DNA from: Lachnospiraceae bacterium
GTDB lineage: Bacteria; Bacillota; Clostridia; Lachnospirales; Lachnospiraceae
Direction: 5' to 3'
NCBI GenBank assembly: GCA_022773965.1
Contig: JALFNQ010000208.1
Location: 1-40,837, forward strand
DNA: 40,837 bases
Positions 7,022 through 14,611 of the stretch are shown piece by piece. A program made the position numbers and the translations under genes. The notes beneath the pieces were generated by a model that searched no databases, was not told where the DNA came from, and saw nothing but the letters and a program-made list of their open reading frames with translations. The stretch's first letter is position 1. Each line of letters opens with the position of its first letter.

Positions 7022-8566
7022 TTATTCAAACTCAATCGTTCCAGGCGGTTTACTCGTCAAATCGTAGAATACTCGATTGACTCCCTTCACTTCATTAATA
7101 ATACGGCTCATAACTTTCTGGAGCACTTCGAACGGAATCTCTGCAGCTTCAGCAGTCATGAAATCCACGGTATTGACTGCACGTAGCGCCACAGCGTAGT
7201 CGTAGGTTCGCTCATCTCCCATGACACCGACGGAACGCATATTTGTCAATGCTGCAAAGTACTGACCAATGCTGCGATCCAGTCCTGCATTGGCGATTTC
7301 CTCGCGGTAGATGGCATCTGCCTCCTGCACGATATGGACCTTCTCAGCAGTAACTTCGCCGATGATGCGGATGCCAAGTCCCGGTCCGGGGAAGGGCTGG
7401 CGGAACACCAGATGCTCCGGAATACCAAGCTCTAAGCCGGCCTTGCGCACCTCATCCTTAAACAGATCACGAAGCGGCTCAATAATCTCCTTGAAATCAA
7501 CGAAATCCGGCAGTCCTCCAACATTGTGATGTGACTTGATCACAGCGGATTCACCGCCGAGCCCGGACTCTACCACGTCAGGATAAATCGTTCCCTGTGC
7601 CAGAAAATCAACTGCACCGATCTTCTTTGCCTCTTCCTCAAAGACACGGATAAATTCTTCTCCGATAATCTTGCGCTTGCGCTCCGGCTCGGTCACGCCC
7701 GCAAGCTTCCCATAGTAACGCTCTTGCGCATTCACGCGGATAAAATTCAAGTCAAAAATACCGCCCTCACCGAAGACAGCCTCTACCTCATCGCCCTCAT
7801 TCTTCCGCAAAAGACCATGATCCACAAACACACAGGTCAGCTGCTTTCCGATCGCACGGGACAAAAGTCCTGCTGCCACGGAAGAATCCACGCCACCGGA
7901 CAATGCCAAAAGTACCTTGCCATCTCCGACCTTCTCGCGGATCGCACGAATAGACTCCTCTACAAACGTATCCATCTTCCAGTCCCCTGCACAGCCGCAA
8001 ACACCGCGCACAAAGTTTTTAATCATCTCTGTACCGTTTTCTGTATGCAGAACTTCCGGATGGAACTGGATCGCATACAGCTTCTTTTCCACATTCTGCG
8101 TAGCCGCGATCGGACAATCTGCCGTGTACGCTGTCACTTCAAATCCCGGCGCCGCCTCAGAAATCCGGTCAAAATGACTCATCCAGCAAATAGATTTCTC
8201 CGGCAGTCCCTGGAACAAAACTCCATTTTTCGCATAAGTGATCTCCGTCTTTCCGTATTCACCTACCTCCGGAGTGATGACCTTTCCACCTAACAGGTGC
8301 ATCATCAACTGTGCGCCATAGCAAAGTCCGAGCACCGGAATTCCCAGCTCAAACAATTCCTTTGTATAAGACGGTGAATCCGGCTCATAGCAGCTGTTCG
8401 GTCCCCCGGTCAGGATGATACCCTTCGGGTTCATCTCTTTGATCTTTTCTATGTCTGTCTTATAGGAATAAATCTCGCAATATACATTGCATTCTCTGAC
8501 ACGGCGCGCCACAAGCTGATTGTACTGTCCGCCGAAGTCGATCACAATGACTGTTTCTCTTGACAT
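7022..8566 (-). CDS. guaA: GMP synthase (glutamine-hydrolysing)
   Basis: 514 residues, full length. It converts XMP, ATP and glutamine to GMP in the last step of guanine nucleotide synthesis. The N-terminal class I glutamine amidotransferase has nucleophile Cys82 (GLCYGAQ) with His169 and Glu171 (QFHPEVLH). The central ATP pyrophosphatase P-loop is SGGVDSS at 223-229. The C-terminal dimerisation domain ends with the conserved [25 protein letters not shown] ribosome site supports the start. The extreme 3' end of guaA is a known attachment site for Tn5801-like and other integrative elements, and an integrase module lies directly beyond it here. Confidence 0.97.
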   Translation of the reverse strand: MSRETVIVIDFGGQYNQLVARRVRECNVYCEIYSYKTDIEKIKEMNPKGIILTGGPNSCYEPDSPSYTKELFELGIPVLGLCYGAQLMMHLLGGKVITPEVGEYGKTEITYAKNGVLFQGLPEKSICWMSHFDRISEAAPGFEVTAYTADCPIAATQNVEKKLYAIQFHPEVLHTENGTEMIKNFVRGVCGCAGDWKMDTFVEESIRAIREKVGDGKVLLALSGGVDSSVAAGLLSRAIGKQLTCVFVDHGLLRKNEGDEVEAVFGEGGIFDLNFIRVNAQERYYGKLAGVTEPERKRKIIGEEFIRVFEEEAKKIGAVDFLAQGTIYPDVVESGLGGESAVIKSHHNVGGLPDFVDFKEIIEPLRDLFKDEVRKAGLELGIPEHLVFRQPFPGPGLGIRIIGEVTAEKVHIVQEADAIYREEIANAGLDRSIGQYFAALTNMRSVGVMGDERTYDYAVALRAVNTVDFMTAEAAEIPFEVLQKVMSRIINEVKGVNRVFYDLTSKPPGTIEFE

Positions 8567-8641
8567 GTTCTTCCTCCTGTATTTTATAGCGATTCCCTAT
8601 CTTCTCTGTTTCACAGCTATGTAACGTAACTGCTCAGTTTT

Positions 8642-8684
8642 CTTAAAAAGATATAAAGACCGGACGAGTGATCATCCAGTCTTT
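8642..8684 (-). terminator. Intrinsic terminator of the MATE gene
   Basis: On the minus strand a 13-bp stem (8655-8684; 5' arm AAAGACTGGATGA, two G-U pairs) with a 4-base loop is followed by TATATCTTTTT. It lies about 85 bases after the MATE stop and before guaA, so guaA needs its own promoter. Confidence 0.85.
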
Positions 8685-8769
8685 TACATCATATCAAAGG
8701 AAAAAAGGAACGACAACCCTTTTTCTCAATTTTTTCACTTAAATATCAGAGATATTCTGTTTCAGCGCA

Positions 8770-10137
8770 TTACTGAACATCTTTTTCTCTGTCCACGACC
8801 GCCTTTGTCACCCACTTTCCCTGTAGCACACGGATCACATTCACAAGACCGGTCAGCGTCCATGTCAGTCCGTTTGTATACCAGACACCCCACATGCCAA
8901 CAGAAGGGATCATCATAAATAGAAATGCAAAGCCGATACGTCCGATCACCTCTGTCACACCATTCATCATTGCAAAAAAGGCATCGCCAACACCGTTTAA
9001 CATGCCACGCATTACATAAATCAGTCCCAATCCAAAATACATCAAACTTGTAATACGAAGTCCCTTTGCTCCAATCGCGATCACCTCAGGTTCATTGATA
9101 AATATCCGCATGATCGGTTCTCCAAACAGCCACATGACAATGATCATAAGTACACTGAAAATAGCAACCATCCAGACACTCTTTTTCACGCCATCGCGCA
9201 CGCGGTCATACTGTCCCGCCCCCGCATTCTGACCGGCAAATGTAGATACTGCCAATGCCAGGGAATTGTAAGGCTGCTGCACAAGCCCCTCCACACGGCC
9301 TGTCGCTGTATAGGCAGCCATTACGGTTGTTCCGTAACGGTTGACAACACTCTGTAACGCTACACAGGAAAAGGCAATCAACGCATTCTGCGCAGCTACC
9401 GGAATGCCGATGCGAAAACTTTTTTCCACGATCTCACCGCTATAAGCCATATGGCGCTTTTCCAGGCGAAGATACTCGTTTTTCTTATAGCCGAATGCAA
9501 TGGAGCCCAGCATGGCAAAAAACTGCGCAATGACTGTCGCCCACGCTGCACCTGCCACTCCCATCTGCATGGGAACGACAAACACAAGATCCAGCACGAT
9601 ATTGAGTACACTGGCTACACCAAGGAAAATAAGCGGCGTTTTCGCATCACCAAGTGCGCGCAAAATCGCTGATATCGTATTATACCCGGCCACAACAACT
9701 GTGAACCCACAGACAATACGCATGTAGGTCAATGCATCTGCAAAATTTTCTGCAGGTGTATGCATAAAATGCAGAATCGGCTCCGCAAAAACCGCACCAC
9801 AAAAACTCATCAGCGCACCGGTGGCAAGTGTAATATAGAGCGCATTCGCAATGATCTTTTTCACATAATCATCCTGACCTGCGCCAAAATATTGGGAAAT
9901 CAGTATTCCAATACCTGATCCAAGTCCCAGACACAGGGAAAAAAACATAAATGTTATACTGCCGACAGAACCGACTGCTCCTAGCGCATTCGTACCGACA
10001 AAGCGCCCTACAATGATCGAATCTACCATATTATAAAACTGCTGAAAAATATTGCCCACCAGCATTGGCATTGTAAAACGCAGTAGCAGATTCGTCACAT
10101 TTCCTTTGGTCATGTCCAGAACATACTCTTTTGCCAT
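8770..10137 (-). CDS. MATE-family multidrug/metabolite exporter
   Basis: 455 residues from the second ATG at 10137; the first ATG (10143) is only one base from the AGGAGG site, whereas 10137 has normal spacing. The N-terminal TKGNVTNLLLRFTMPMLVGNIFQQFYNMVDSIIVGRFVG is a typical MatE start. About 12 hydrophobic segments form two halves of six, and the second MatE repeat begins near SFRIGIPVAAQNALIAFSC. These inner-membrane antiporters export cationic drugs or metabolites in exchange for Na+ or H+; the substrate cannot be read from sequence. It is a single-gene unit with its own promoter and terminator. Confidence 0.93.
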   Translation of the reverse strand: MAKEYVLDMTKGNVTNLLLRFTMPMLVGNIFQQFYNMVDSIIVGRFVGTNALGAVGSVGSITFMFFSLCLGLGSGIGILISQYFGAGQDDYVKKIIANALYITLATGALMSFCGAVFAEPILHFMHTPAENFADALTYMRIVCGFTVVVAGYNTISAILRALGDAKTPLIFLGVASVLNIVLDLVFVVPMQMGVAGAAWATVIAQFFAMLGSIAFGYKKNEYLRLEKRHMAYSGEIVEKSFRIGIPVAAQNALIAFSCVALQSVVNRYGTTVMAAYTATGRVEGLVQQPYNSLALAVSTFAGQNAGAGQYDRVRDGVKKSVWMVAIFSVLMIIVMWLFGEPIMRIFINEPEVIAIGAKGLRITSLMYFGLGLIYVMRGMLNGVGDAFFAMMNGVTEVIGRIGFAFLFMMIPSVGMWGVWYTNGLTWTLTGLVNVIRVLQGKWVTKAVVDREKDVQ

Positions 10138-10241
10138 CGCCATACCCTCCTGTTTTGCTGTCTTTTTTCAGGTCATAACAAGTTCTTGCGCCCGTCTGAT
10201 CCTTTCAAAAAATTTCCTCTTATAAAAGTCGAACAGATATG

Positions 10242-10269
10242 ACTATAGCATAATTTACGTGAAAATCAA
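10242..10269 (-). promoter_or_regulatory. Sigma-A-type promoter of the MATE gene
   Basis: On the minus strand, -35 TTGATT and extended -10 TGCTATAGT are 16 bases apart (complement at 10242-10247 and 10264-10269). It is about 105 bases upstream of the MATE start and overlaps the region just after spoIIID. Confidence 0.6.
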
Positions 10270-10272
10270 GCC

Positions 10273-10533
10273 CTATTTAAATGTTTTTTCATGCAAATAT
10301 TTTTCTCTCGTTGCAAGCCCTCCACGGATGTGCCGCTCGGACTTATTCATGTCCAGAACCTTACGCGCTTCAGCCGCCAAAGCAGGGTTTATGAACACTA
10401 ACCGCTCTGCTACATCCTTATGTACCGTAGATTTCGATATGCCAAACTGTTTTGCAGTCTGACGCACGGTCGTATTATGCTCGATGATATAATTCGCGAT
10501 ATCAATTGCCCGCTTTTCGATATACTCTTTCAA
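10273..10533 (-). CDS. spoIIID: Sporulation transcriptional regulator SpoIIID
   Basis: 86 residues from the TTG at 10533, which has GAGGGG 7 bases upstream; the protein then begins KEYIEKRAIDIANYII like known SpoIIID. The upstream in-frame TTG at 10548 lies in the stem of a hairpin and has no ribosome site. The helix-turn-helix is TVRQTAKQFGISKSTVHKDV, followed by the conserved basic tail KSERHIRGGLATREKYLHEK. SpoIIID acts in the mother cell together with sigma-E to activate or repress sporulation genes. Its presence shows the organism belongs to a spore-forming lineage. Confidence 0.95.
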   Translation of the reverse strand: MKEYIEKRAIDIANYIIEHNTTVRQTAKQFGISKSTVHKDVAERLVFINPALAAEARKVLDMNKSERHIRGGLATREKYLHEKTFK

Positions 10534-10540
10534 ACAAAGA

Positions 10541-10585
10541 CCCCTCAAGAATACTTTGTTTCAATATATGAGTATCCTTGAGAGG
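10541..10585 (-). promoter_or_regulatory. Long hairpin over the spoIIID ribosome-binding site
   Basis: On the minus strand a fully paired 14-bp stem (10572-10585 with 10541-10554, two G-U pairs) has a 17-base loop. Read as plus-strand RNA it has two mismatches, so pairing favours the spoIIID transcript. The 3' arm contains the GAGGGG ribosome site. A sigma-E-like pair, GGAATAA then CATATATT 15 bases later, overlaps the 5' arm. Confidence 0.5.
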
Positions 10586-10663
10586 TTATTCCTTTTTAGA
10601 AATGTATAAAGGATGAAAAAAATTCATATATTGTTCCAAAAGAAAATAAGCGAGTAACCTGTC

Positions 10664-11302
10664 TTGAACGAAAAATATCCTTTTGTCAACCCGCCGCTTC
10701 CCTATGAATACGACGCCATGGAGCCATATATCGACACACAGACCATGCGGCTCCACCATAACCGTCATCTTCAGACCTATGTGGATCATCTGAACGACAT
10801 TCTGGCTAACTATCCACAATTTCAGTCGCTGACATTGGAGCAACTGCTGATCGGCACCCCTTCCATGCCTTCTGAAATACAAACAGGAATCCGCAACAAC
10901 GCCGGTGGCGTGTACAATCACATTTTTTTCTTCATGAACCTGAAAAATCCCAGTTCAGATCAGCCTCCCTTTCCTCTGGAATCCTACCTTAACAATACGT
11001 TTCACGACTACGGGACATTTCAACAGAAATTTACGGAAGCAGCCCTGTCTGTGTTTGGTTCCGGGTATGCATGGCTCGTTATCGACAGCTTTGGGAATCC
11101 ACAGATCGTGACGACTCTGAATCAGGATACTCCCTGGTCCACCAATATGTTTCCACTTCTAAACATCGATGCCTGGGAGCATGCCTATTACCTCAAACAT
11201 TACAATCGGAGAGACAATTACATCAAAGACTGGTTTTCTGTCATCAACTGGGAACGCGTGAATCAGAGTTTTTTGAATTTTTCCAAGCGGTACTTATTAT
11301 AA
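10664..11302 (+). CDS. sodA: Fe/Mn superoxide dismutase
   Basis: 212 residues. It dismutates superoxide in the cytoplasm. Metal ligands are His31 (TMRLHHNRH), His86 (GVYNHIFFF), Asp169 and His173 (NIDAWEHAYYL). The NQDTPW and GSGYAWLV blocks are also typical. The gene must start at TTG 10664, because an in-frame stop lies 9 bases upstream and the next ATG would remove the conserved PPLPYEYDAMEPYID start. The ribosome site is weak. Iron versus manganese use cannot be decided. It is the only plus-strand gene in this block. Confidence 0.92.
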   Translation: MNEKYPFVNPPLPYEYDAMEPYIDTQTMRLHHNRHLQTYVDHLNDILANYPQFQSLTLEQLLIGTPSMPSEIQTGIRNNAGGVYNHIFFFMNLKNPSSDQPPFPLESYLNNTFHDYGTFQQKFTEAALSVFGSGYAWLVIDSFGNPQIVTTLNQDTPWSTNMFPLLNIDAWEHAYYLKHYNRRDNYIKDWFSVINWERVNQSFLNFSKRYLL

Positions 11303-11326
11303 CTTCTGGAAACACTTCTTCCATCC

Positions 11327-11368
11327 CGAGGAACATCCATTGTCACGCATGGCAATGGGTGCTCCTCG
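11327..11368. repeat. Strong hairpin between sodA and the histidine phosphatase
   Basis: A 16-pair stem with one mismatch (arms begin CGAGGA and end TCCTCG) and a 10-base loop. It lies between the convergent 3' ends of two genes, but there is no T-run on either side, so it is not a standard terminator. It may act as a transcript 3'-end stabiliser or be a small repeated palindrome. Confidence 0.6.
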
Positions 11369-11382
11369 TGGTCAAAACGTTC

Positions 11383-11925
11383 CTACGTGAAATCATACCG
11401 GATCACCTGACAATTTTTCACGCCAAAAGCTGCGTACTCCTTATTCGACATATCTGTAAAATATGACTGCACCACTCTTGAAATTCCATTGTGCGCAACA
11501 AGAATATACGTCTTTTTGTCTGATTCCGCTTTGATATCATCCAACAAATTATAAATTCGCTGAGCCATCTGCAGCATAGATTCTCCGCCTTCATAGCGAC
11601 AGGCAAAGTCCTCTTTTGCCTGCTGAAAATCAGCTCCATCCCGCGGTGTGGACTCCCACTTGCCAAAATTCTGCTCCTTCAGACGCGGCTCCATGCGCAT
11701 CGGAATACCGGTAATCTCTGAGATATGACGTGCAGTCTCTGCCGCCCGGATGAGTGGTGAATAAAGAATCTCATCAGCATGAATGCCCGCTTCCAATATC
11801 TTTTCACCGGTATCGATTGCCTGCCGATGACCCAGCTCTGTCAGTTCAATATCTGTTACGCCACAGATCTTATTCTCCACGTTCCAGACCGTTTGTCCGT
11901 GTCTCACAAAATAAAAATGTCCCAT
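11383..11925 (-). CDS. Histidine phosphatase (phosphoglycerate-mutase-like)
   Basis: 180 residues. The catalytic RHG motif is Arg8-His9-Gly10 (FYFVRHGQTVWN) and the second catalytic histidine is in LVAHNGISRVV. LYSPLIRAAETA is the usual substrate-side motif. These enzymes remove phosphate through a phospho-histidine intermediate; the substrate is not predictable and it is unlikely to be the glycolytic mutase given its small size and lack of that enzyme's inserts. AAGGAGG precedes the ATG. It is 27 bases downstream of the diguanylate cyclase, probably in the same transcript. Confidence 0.88.
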   Translation of the reverse strand: MGHFYFVRHGQTVWNVENKICGVTDIELTELGHRQAIDTGEKILEAGIHADEILYSPLIRAAETARHISEITGIPMRMEPRLKEQNFGKWESTPRDGADFQQAKEDFACRYEGGESMLQMAQRIYNLLDDIKAESDKKTYILVAHNGISRVVQSYFTDMSNKEYAAFGVKNCQVIRYDFT

Positions 11926-11952
11926 GCTTCCTCCTTATGCAGCGATACCTGA

Positions 11953-13431
11953 TCATTTCTCCCCATCTTCATACCAGCCATAGCTTCCTTTGCCCTCTGC
12001 CTTTACACGGTAAAGCGCCTGGTCTGCCAGCTGACACAACTCTTTAAATGTAGCTCCGTCCTGCGGATATCTTGCACCACCGGCACTGAAGGAGAACTGT
12101 ACCTCGCCAGCTCCATCCAGTTCTATGGAGGAAAGTTTTTTCTGCAATCGTTCCATTGCTCTATCCACAGATTCCTTTGACGCGGTATGTTTTAAAAATA
12201 CTGTAAATTCATCTCCACCATAACGCCCAACAATCCCGTTTTGCAGAAATTCTTCCTGTAACTCAATGGCAACTTTTTTCAGAACAATGTCCCCATTCAA
12301 ATGCCCGTATTTATCATTGTAAGTTTTAAAATCATCCACATCCACAAATATGAGCGTACCAGGATCATTTTCATAAGAAAGATATTCCTCTACCAGCGCC
12401 GAAAAGGTTTTTTGGTTATAAATTCCAGTCATTGCATCCGTACTCGACAGCTTTTCAAAATTTTTCTTCTGTATGATTTCAAAAACTACTACCGTCACAC
12501 CGGTGATCAATGTGACAAGCAGAAGAAGGAAACCATAAACCAGCAGTTTATCCCGAAATGTATGGAACGAGCCAAGCATCCTGGGATCTGAAAATTCAAC
12601 TGCCAGATACCAGCCCTTCATCTTGTCGATCCGCTCGTATCCCTGTGTATAATCCACGCCATTTATCTGATAACGGATTGTACCACCCTTGACACCGTTT
12701 TGCATCTTCGCTATATAAAATTCATATTCTTTCGATGCATCAAATTTCATTTCAGTTCGTCTCAGTGCCAGATTGTTCCATGTACCTGCTTTCGCATGGG
12801 AACTATCCGAACAGCAAATGCTGTTCAATGAATGACAATTGATCAGATAAATATCCGCCTGACCACTCAAACCATCCATATTTGCATAGTTTTGCAGCAT
12901 GTCCAGCGGAAAGTTTGCATATACCATGCCTGCATGTCTGCCCGATTTATACACCGGTACAAAAATGGTAATTTCCATTTTTCCTGAGATCCGAGAGCGA
13001 AATGGATCTGTCACCGTTGTTTCATGCGCAGACACCGCCTGCTTGAAGGAACCCTGTTTCACCAGATCCTGCTGTTCCTCAGTCTTTCCATATACATTCA
13101 ACTGTGGGTCGATAAAACCGATGCTGTTTACATCTGAGCGCCCTGCATATGCCTGCAATTCCTCATAAATGATCTCCGGATCGTTCTCCCTGCCACCGGC
13201 AATGGCATAGCTGACCTCTTCCACCTGTGCCACTACATGATCCAGTGCCACATTGACATTATCTACCAGCAGTCCGCTCACAAGCTTTGCCTGGCTCACA
13301 TTATATTCCTCCATCGTATTTCTGGCATCCCAGAATCCAACGATCAGAATGATCGCACAGGCAACCAGATACCCAATCAGTATCATGCCATACATGCGCC
13401 TTGAATTCTTTTTTCTTCCTAAAATAGCCAT
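11953..13431 (-). CDS. Membrane-anchored diguanylate cyclase (Cache-like sensor and GGDEF)
   Basis: 492 residues. A transmembrane helix at about 13-34 is followed by an extracellular region of about 260 residues that looks like a double-Cache sensor, a second transmembrane helix at 296-319, and a GGDEF domain with the intact signature RYGGDEF (405-409) and DAMTGIYNQ at its start. It should make cyclic di-GMP from GTP. The position of the inhibitory RxxD site holds LQNG, so product inhibition through the I-site is probably absent. It lies 47 bases downstream of a periplasmic-binding-protein gene in the same orientation, suggesting the binding protein presents a ligand to this sensor. Confidence 0.9.
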   Translation of the reverse strand: MAILGRKKNSRRMYGMILIGYLVACAIILIVGFWDARNTMEEYNVSQAKLVSGLLVDNVNVALDHVVAQVEEVSYAIAGGRENDPEIIYEELQAYAGRSDVNSIGFIDPQLNVYGKTEEQQDLVKQGSFKQAVSAHETTVTDPFRSRISGKMEITIFVPVYKSGRHAGMVYANFPLDMLQNYANMDGLSGQADIYLINCHSLNSICCSDSSHAKAGTWNNLALRRTEMKFDASKEYEFYIAKMQNGVKGGTIRYQINGVDYTQGYERIDKMKGWYLAVEFSDPRMLGSFHTFRDKLLVYGFLLLLVTLITGVTVVVFEIIQKKNFEKLSSTDAMTGIYNQKTFSALVEEYLSYENDPGTLIFVDVDDFKTYNDKYGHLNGDIVLKKVAIELQEEFLQNGIVGRYGGDEFTVFLKHTASKESVDRAMERLQKKLSSIELDGAGEVQFSFSAGGARYPQDGATFKELCQLADQALYRVKAEGKGSYGWYEDGEK

Positions 13432-13478
13432 GATCTCTACTCCCTGCCGATGCTTCTTTTCTTCTTTTTATTCCGGTA

Positions 13479-14516
13479 TTACTGTTCTCCTAAAATTTTT
13501 TGTATACGCAAGCTGTCCACATTGTCATGATTCATCTGCACAACGCCGGTATCTACATACCGATATTCTAACACATCTCCTGCGATCAGCTTCAACGCCT
13601 GCTCTACACTGTCATATCCCATCTCATATTGCTGTTGAACAATACTCGCCGCGCAGTATTCGTCACTTCTGATCAGCTGTCTGATCTCATCGGAGCCATC
13701 AAAACCTGCCAATGCCAGATCAGCGCGCTGACGGTTTTGCACACTCTGCGCCAGTCCAACTGTTGAGCTGTTATTAAGTCCCACCAGTCCCGCCAAGTCG
13801 GTACTGGCATCCATAAATTGATAACCTTGCTGTTCTGCCAGCCTGGTGTCACCCCGGTTGATCTTAATGTCCTCCAGCACTTTCCAGCTTTTTGGCGCAT
13901 AATTACACCAATATTCCTGAAACCCGGCCAACCGTTCCTGGATTGTCTGGGACTCTGTCGAACTGATTTCTATACCAATCGTCAGATACTCGGTATCATG
14001 TCTGCCATTTTGATGCAGAAGCCTGACCATCTCCTTTGCCGCCATACGCCCTGCCTGCATATTATCCGTGGCAACACACACATCAAAGTCAACTCCATTG
14101 AGGATCGTATCTACAAAAATAAGCGGAATGCCTGCTTCTTTAACCTGTTCTGATGCTTTTATGATCTGTGGGATGTCCACCGGTGAAACAATGACCGCAT
14201 CCGCTTTCGCATCTATCGCATCCTGCATCAATTCCACCAGATATTCGGGATATGTTTCATTTGGAATACCTGCCACATATAAATTACAGTCATTTTCTCT
14301 GGCAGCATCTGTCGCTCCCCCACGCAGCGTATCCCAATAAAAGCTGTCATAGCCCTTCGTGATGAGATAAATATCCGGTTTCCCATTATCCAGCGGGTCT
14401 GAAAACTGCTCAAACGTATTTGCAGCGATCTCTGTCTGCTGCTCTTTGAAATCAGAACACCCTGTCAACGCCAGCAGCAATGCCACTGTTAAAACAAATG
14501 TACATCTCTTTTTCAT
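13479..14516 (-). CDS. Sugar-binding-type periplasmic lipoprotein
   Basis: 345 residues. The lipoprotein signal peptide MKKRCTFVLTVALLLALTGC has its lipobox Cys at 20. The remainder is a type I periplasmic-binding fold of the ribose/galactose family (Peripla_BP_4): VSPVDIPQIIKASEQVKEAGIPLIFVDT and later ALAGFDGSDEIRQLI are family hallmarks. No ABC permease or ATPase gene is adjacent. Its neighbour is a Cache-GGDEF diguanylate cyclase, so it may act as an extracellular sensor subunit rather than a transporter component. The ribosome site is AGAGGAG. The ligand is unknown. Confidence 0.88.
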   Translation of the reverse strand: MKKRCTFVLTVALLLALTGCSDFKEQQTEIAANTFEQFSDPLDNGKPDIYLITKGYDSFYWDTLRGGATDAARENDCNLYVAGIPNETYPEYLVELMQDAIDAKADAVIVSPVDIPQIIKASEQVKEAGIPLIFVDTILNGVDFDVCVATDNMQAGRMAAKEMVRLLHQNGRHDTEYLTIGIEISSTESQTIQERLAGFQEYWCNYAPKSWKVLEDIKINRGDTRLAEQQGYQFMDASTDLAGLVGLNNSSTVGLAQSVQNRQRADLALAGFDGSDEIRQLIRSDEYCAASIVQQQYEMGYDSVEQALKLIAGDVLEYRYVDTGVVQMNHDNVDSLRIQKILGEQ

Positions 14517-14611
14517 ACGATTGCTCCTCTAAGCTTCACACGAAACATTCTCTACTCAATAACTCCATCATATCCATACAATTTCAGGCAGGGTGTCCGC
14601 ACGATCAAAAA

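Noticed and set aside
7724-8293. Plus-strand frame of 189 codons opposite guaA
   Set aside because: Antisense to conserved guaA sequence and without recognisable features.
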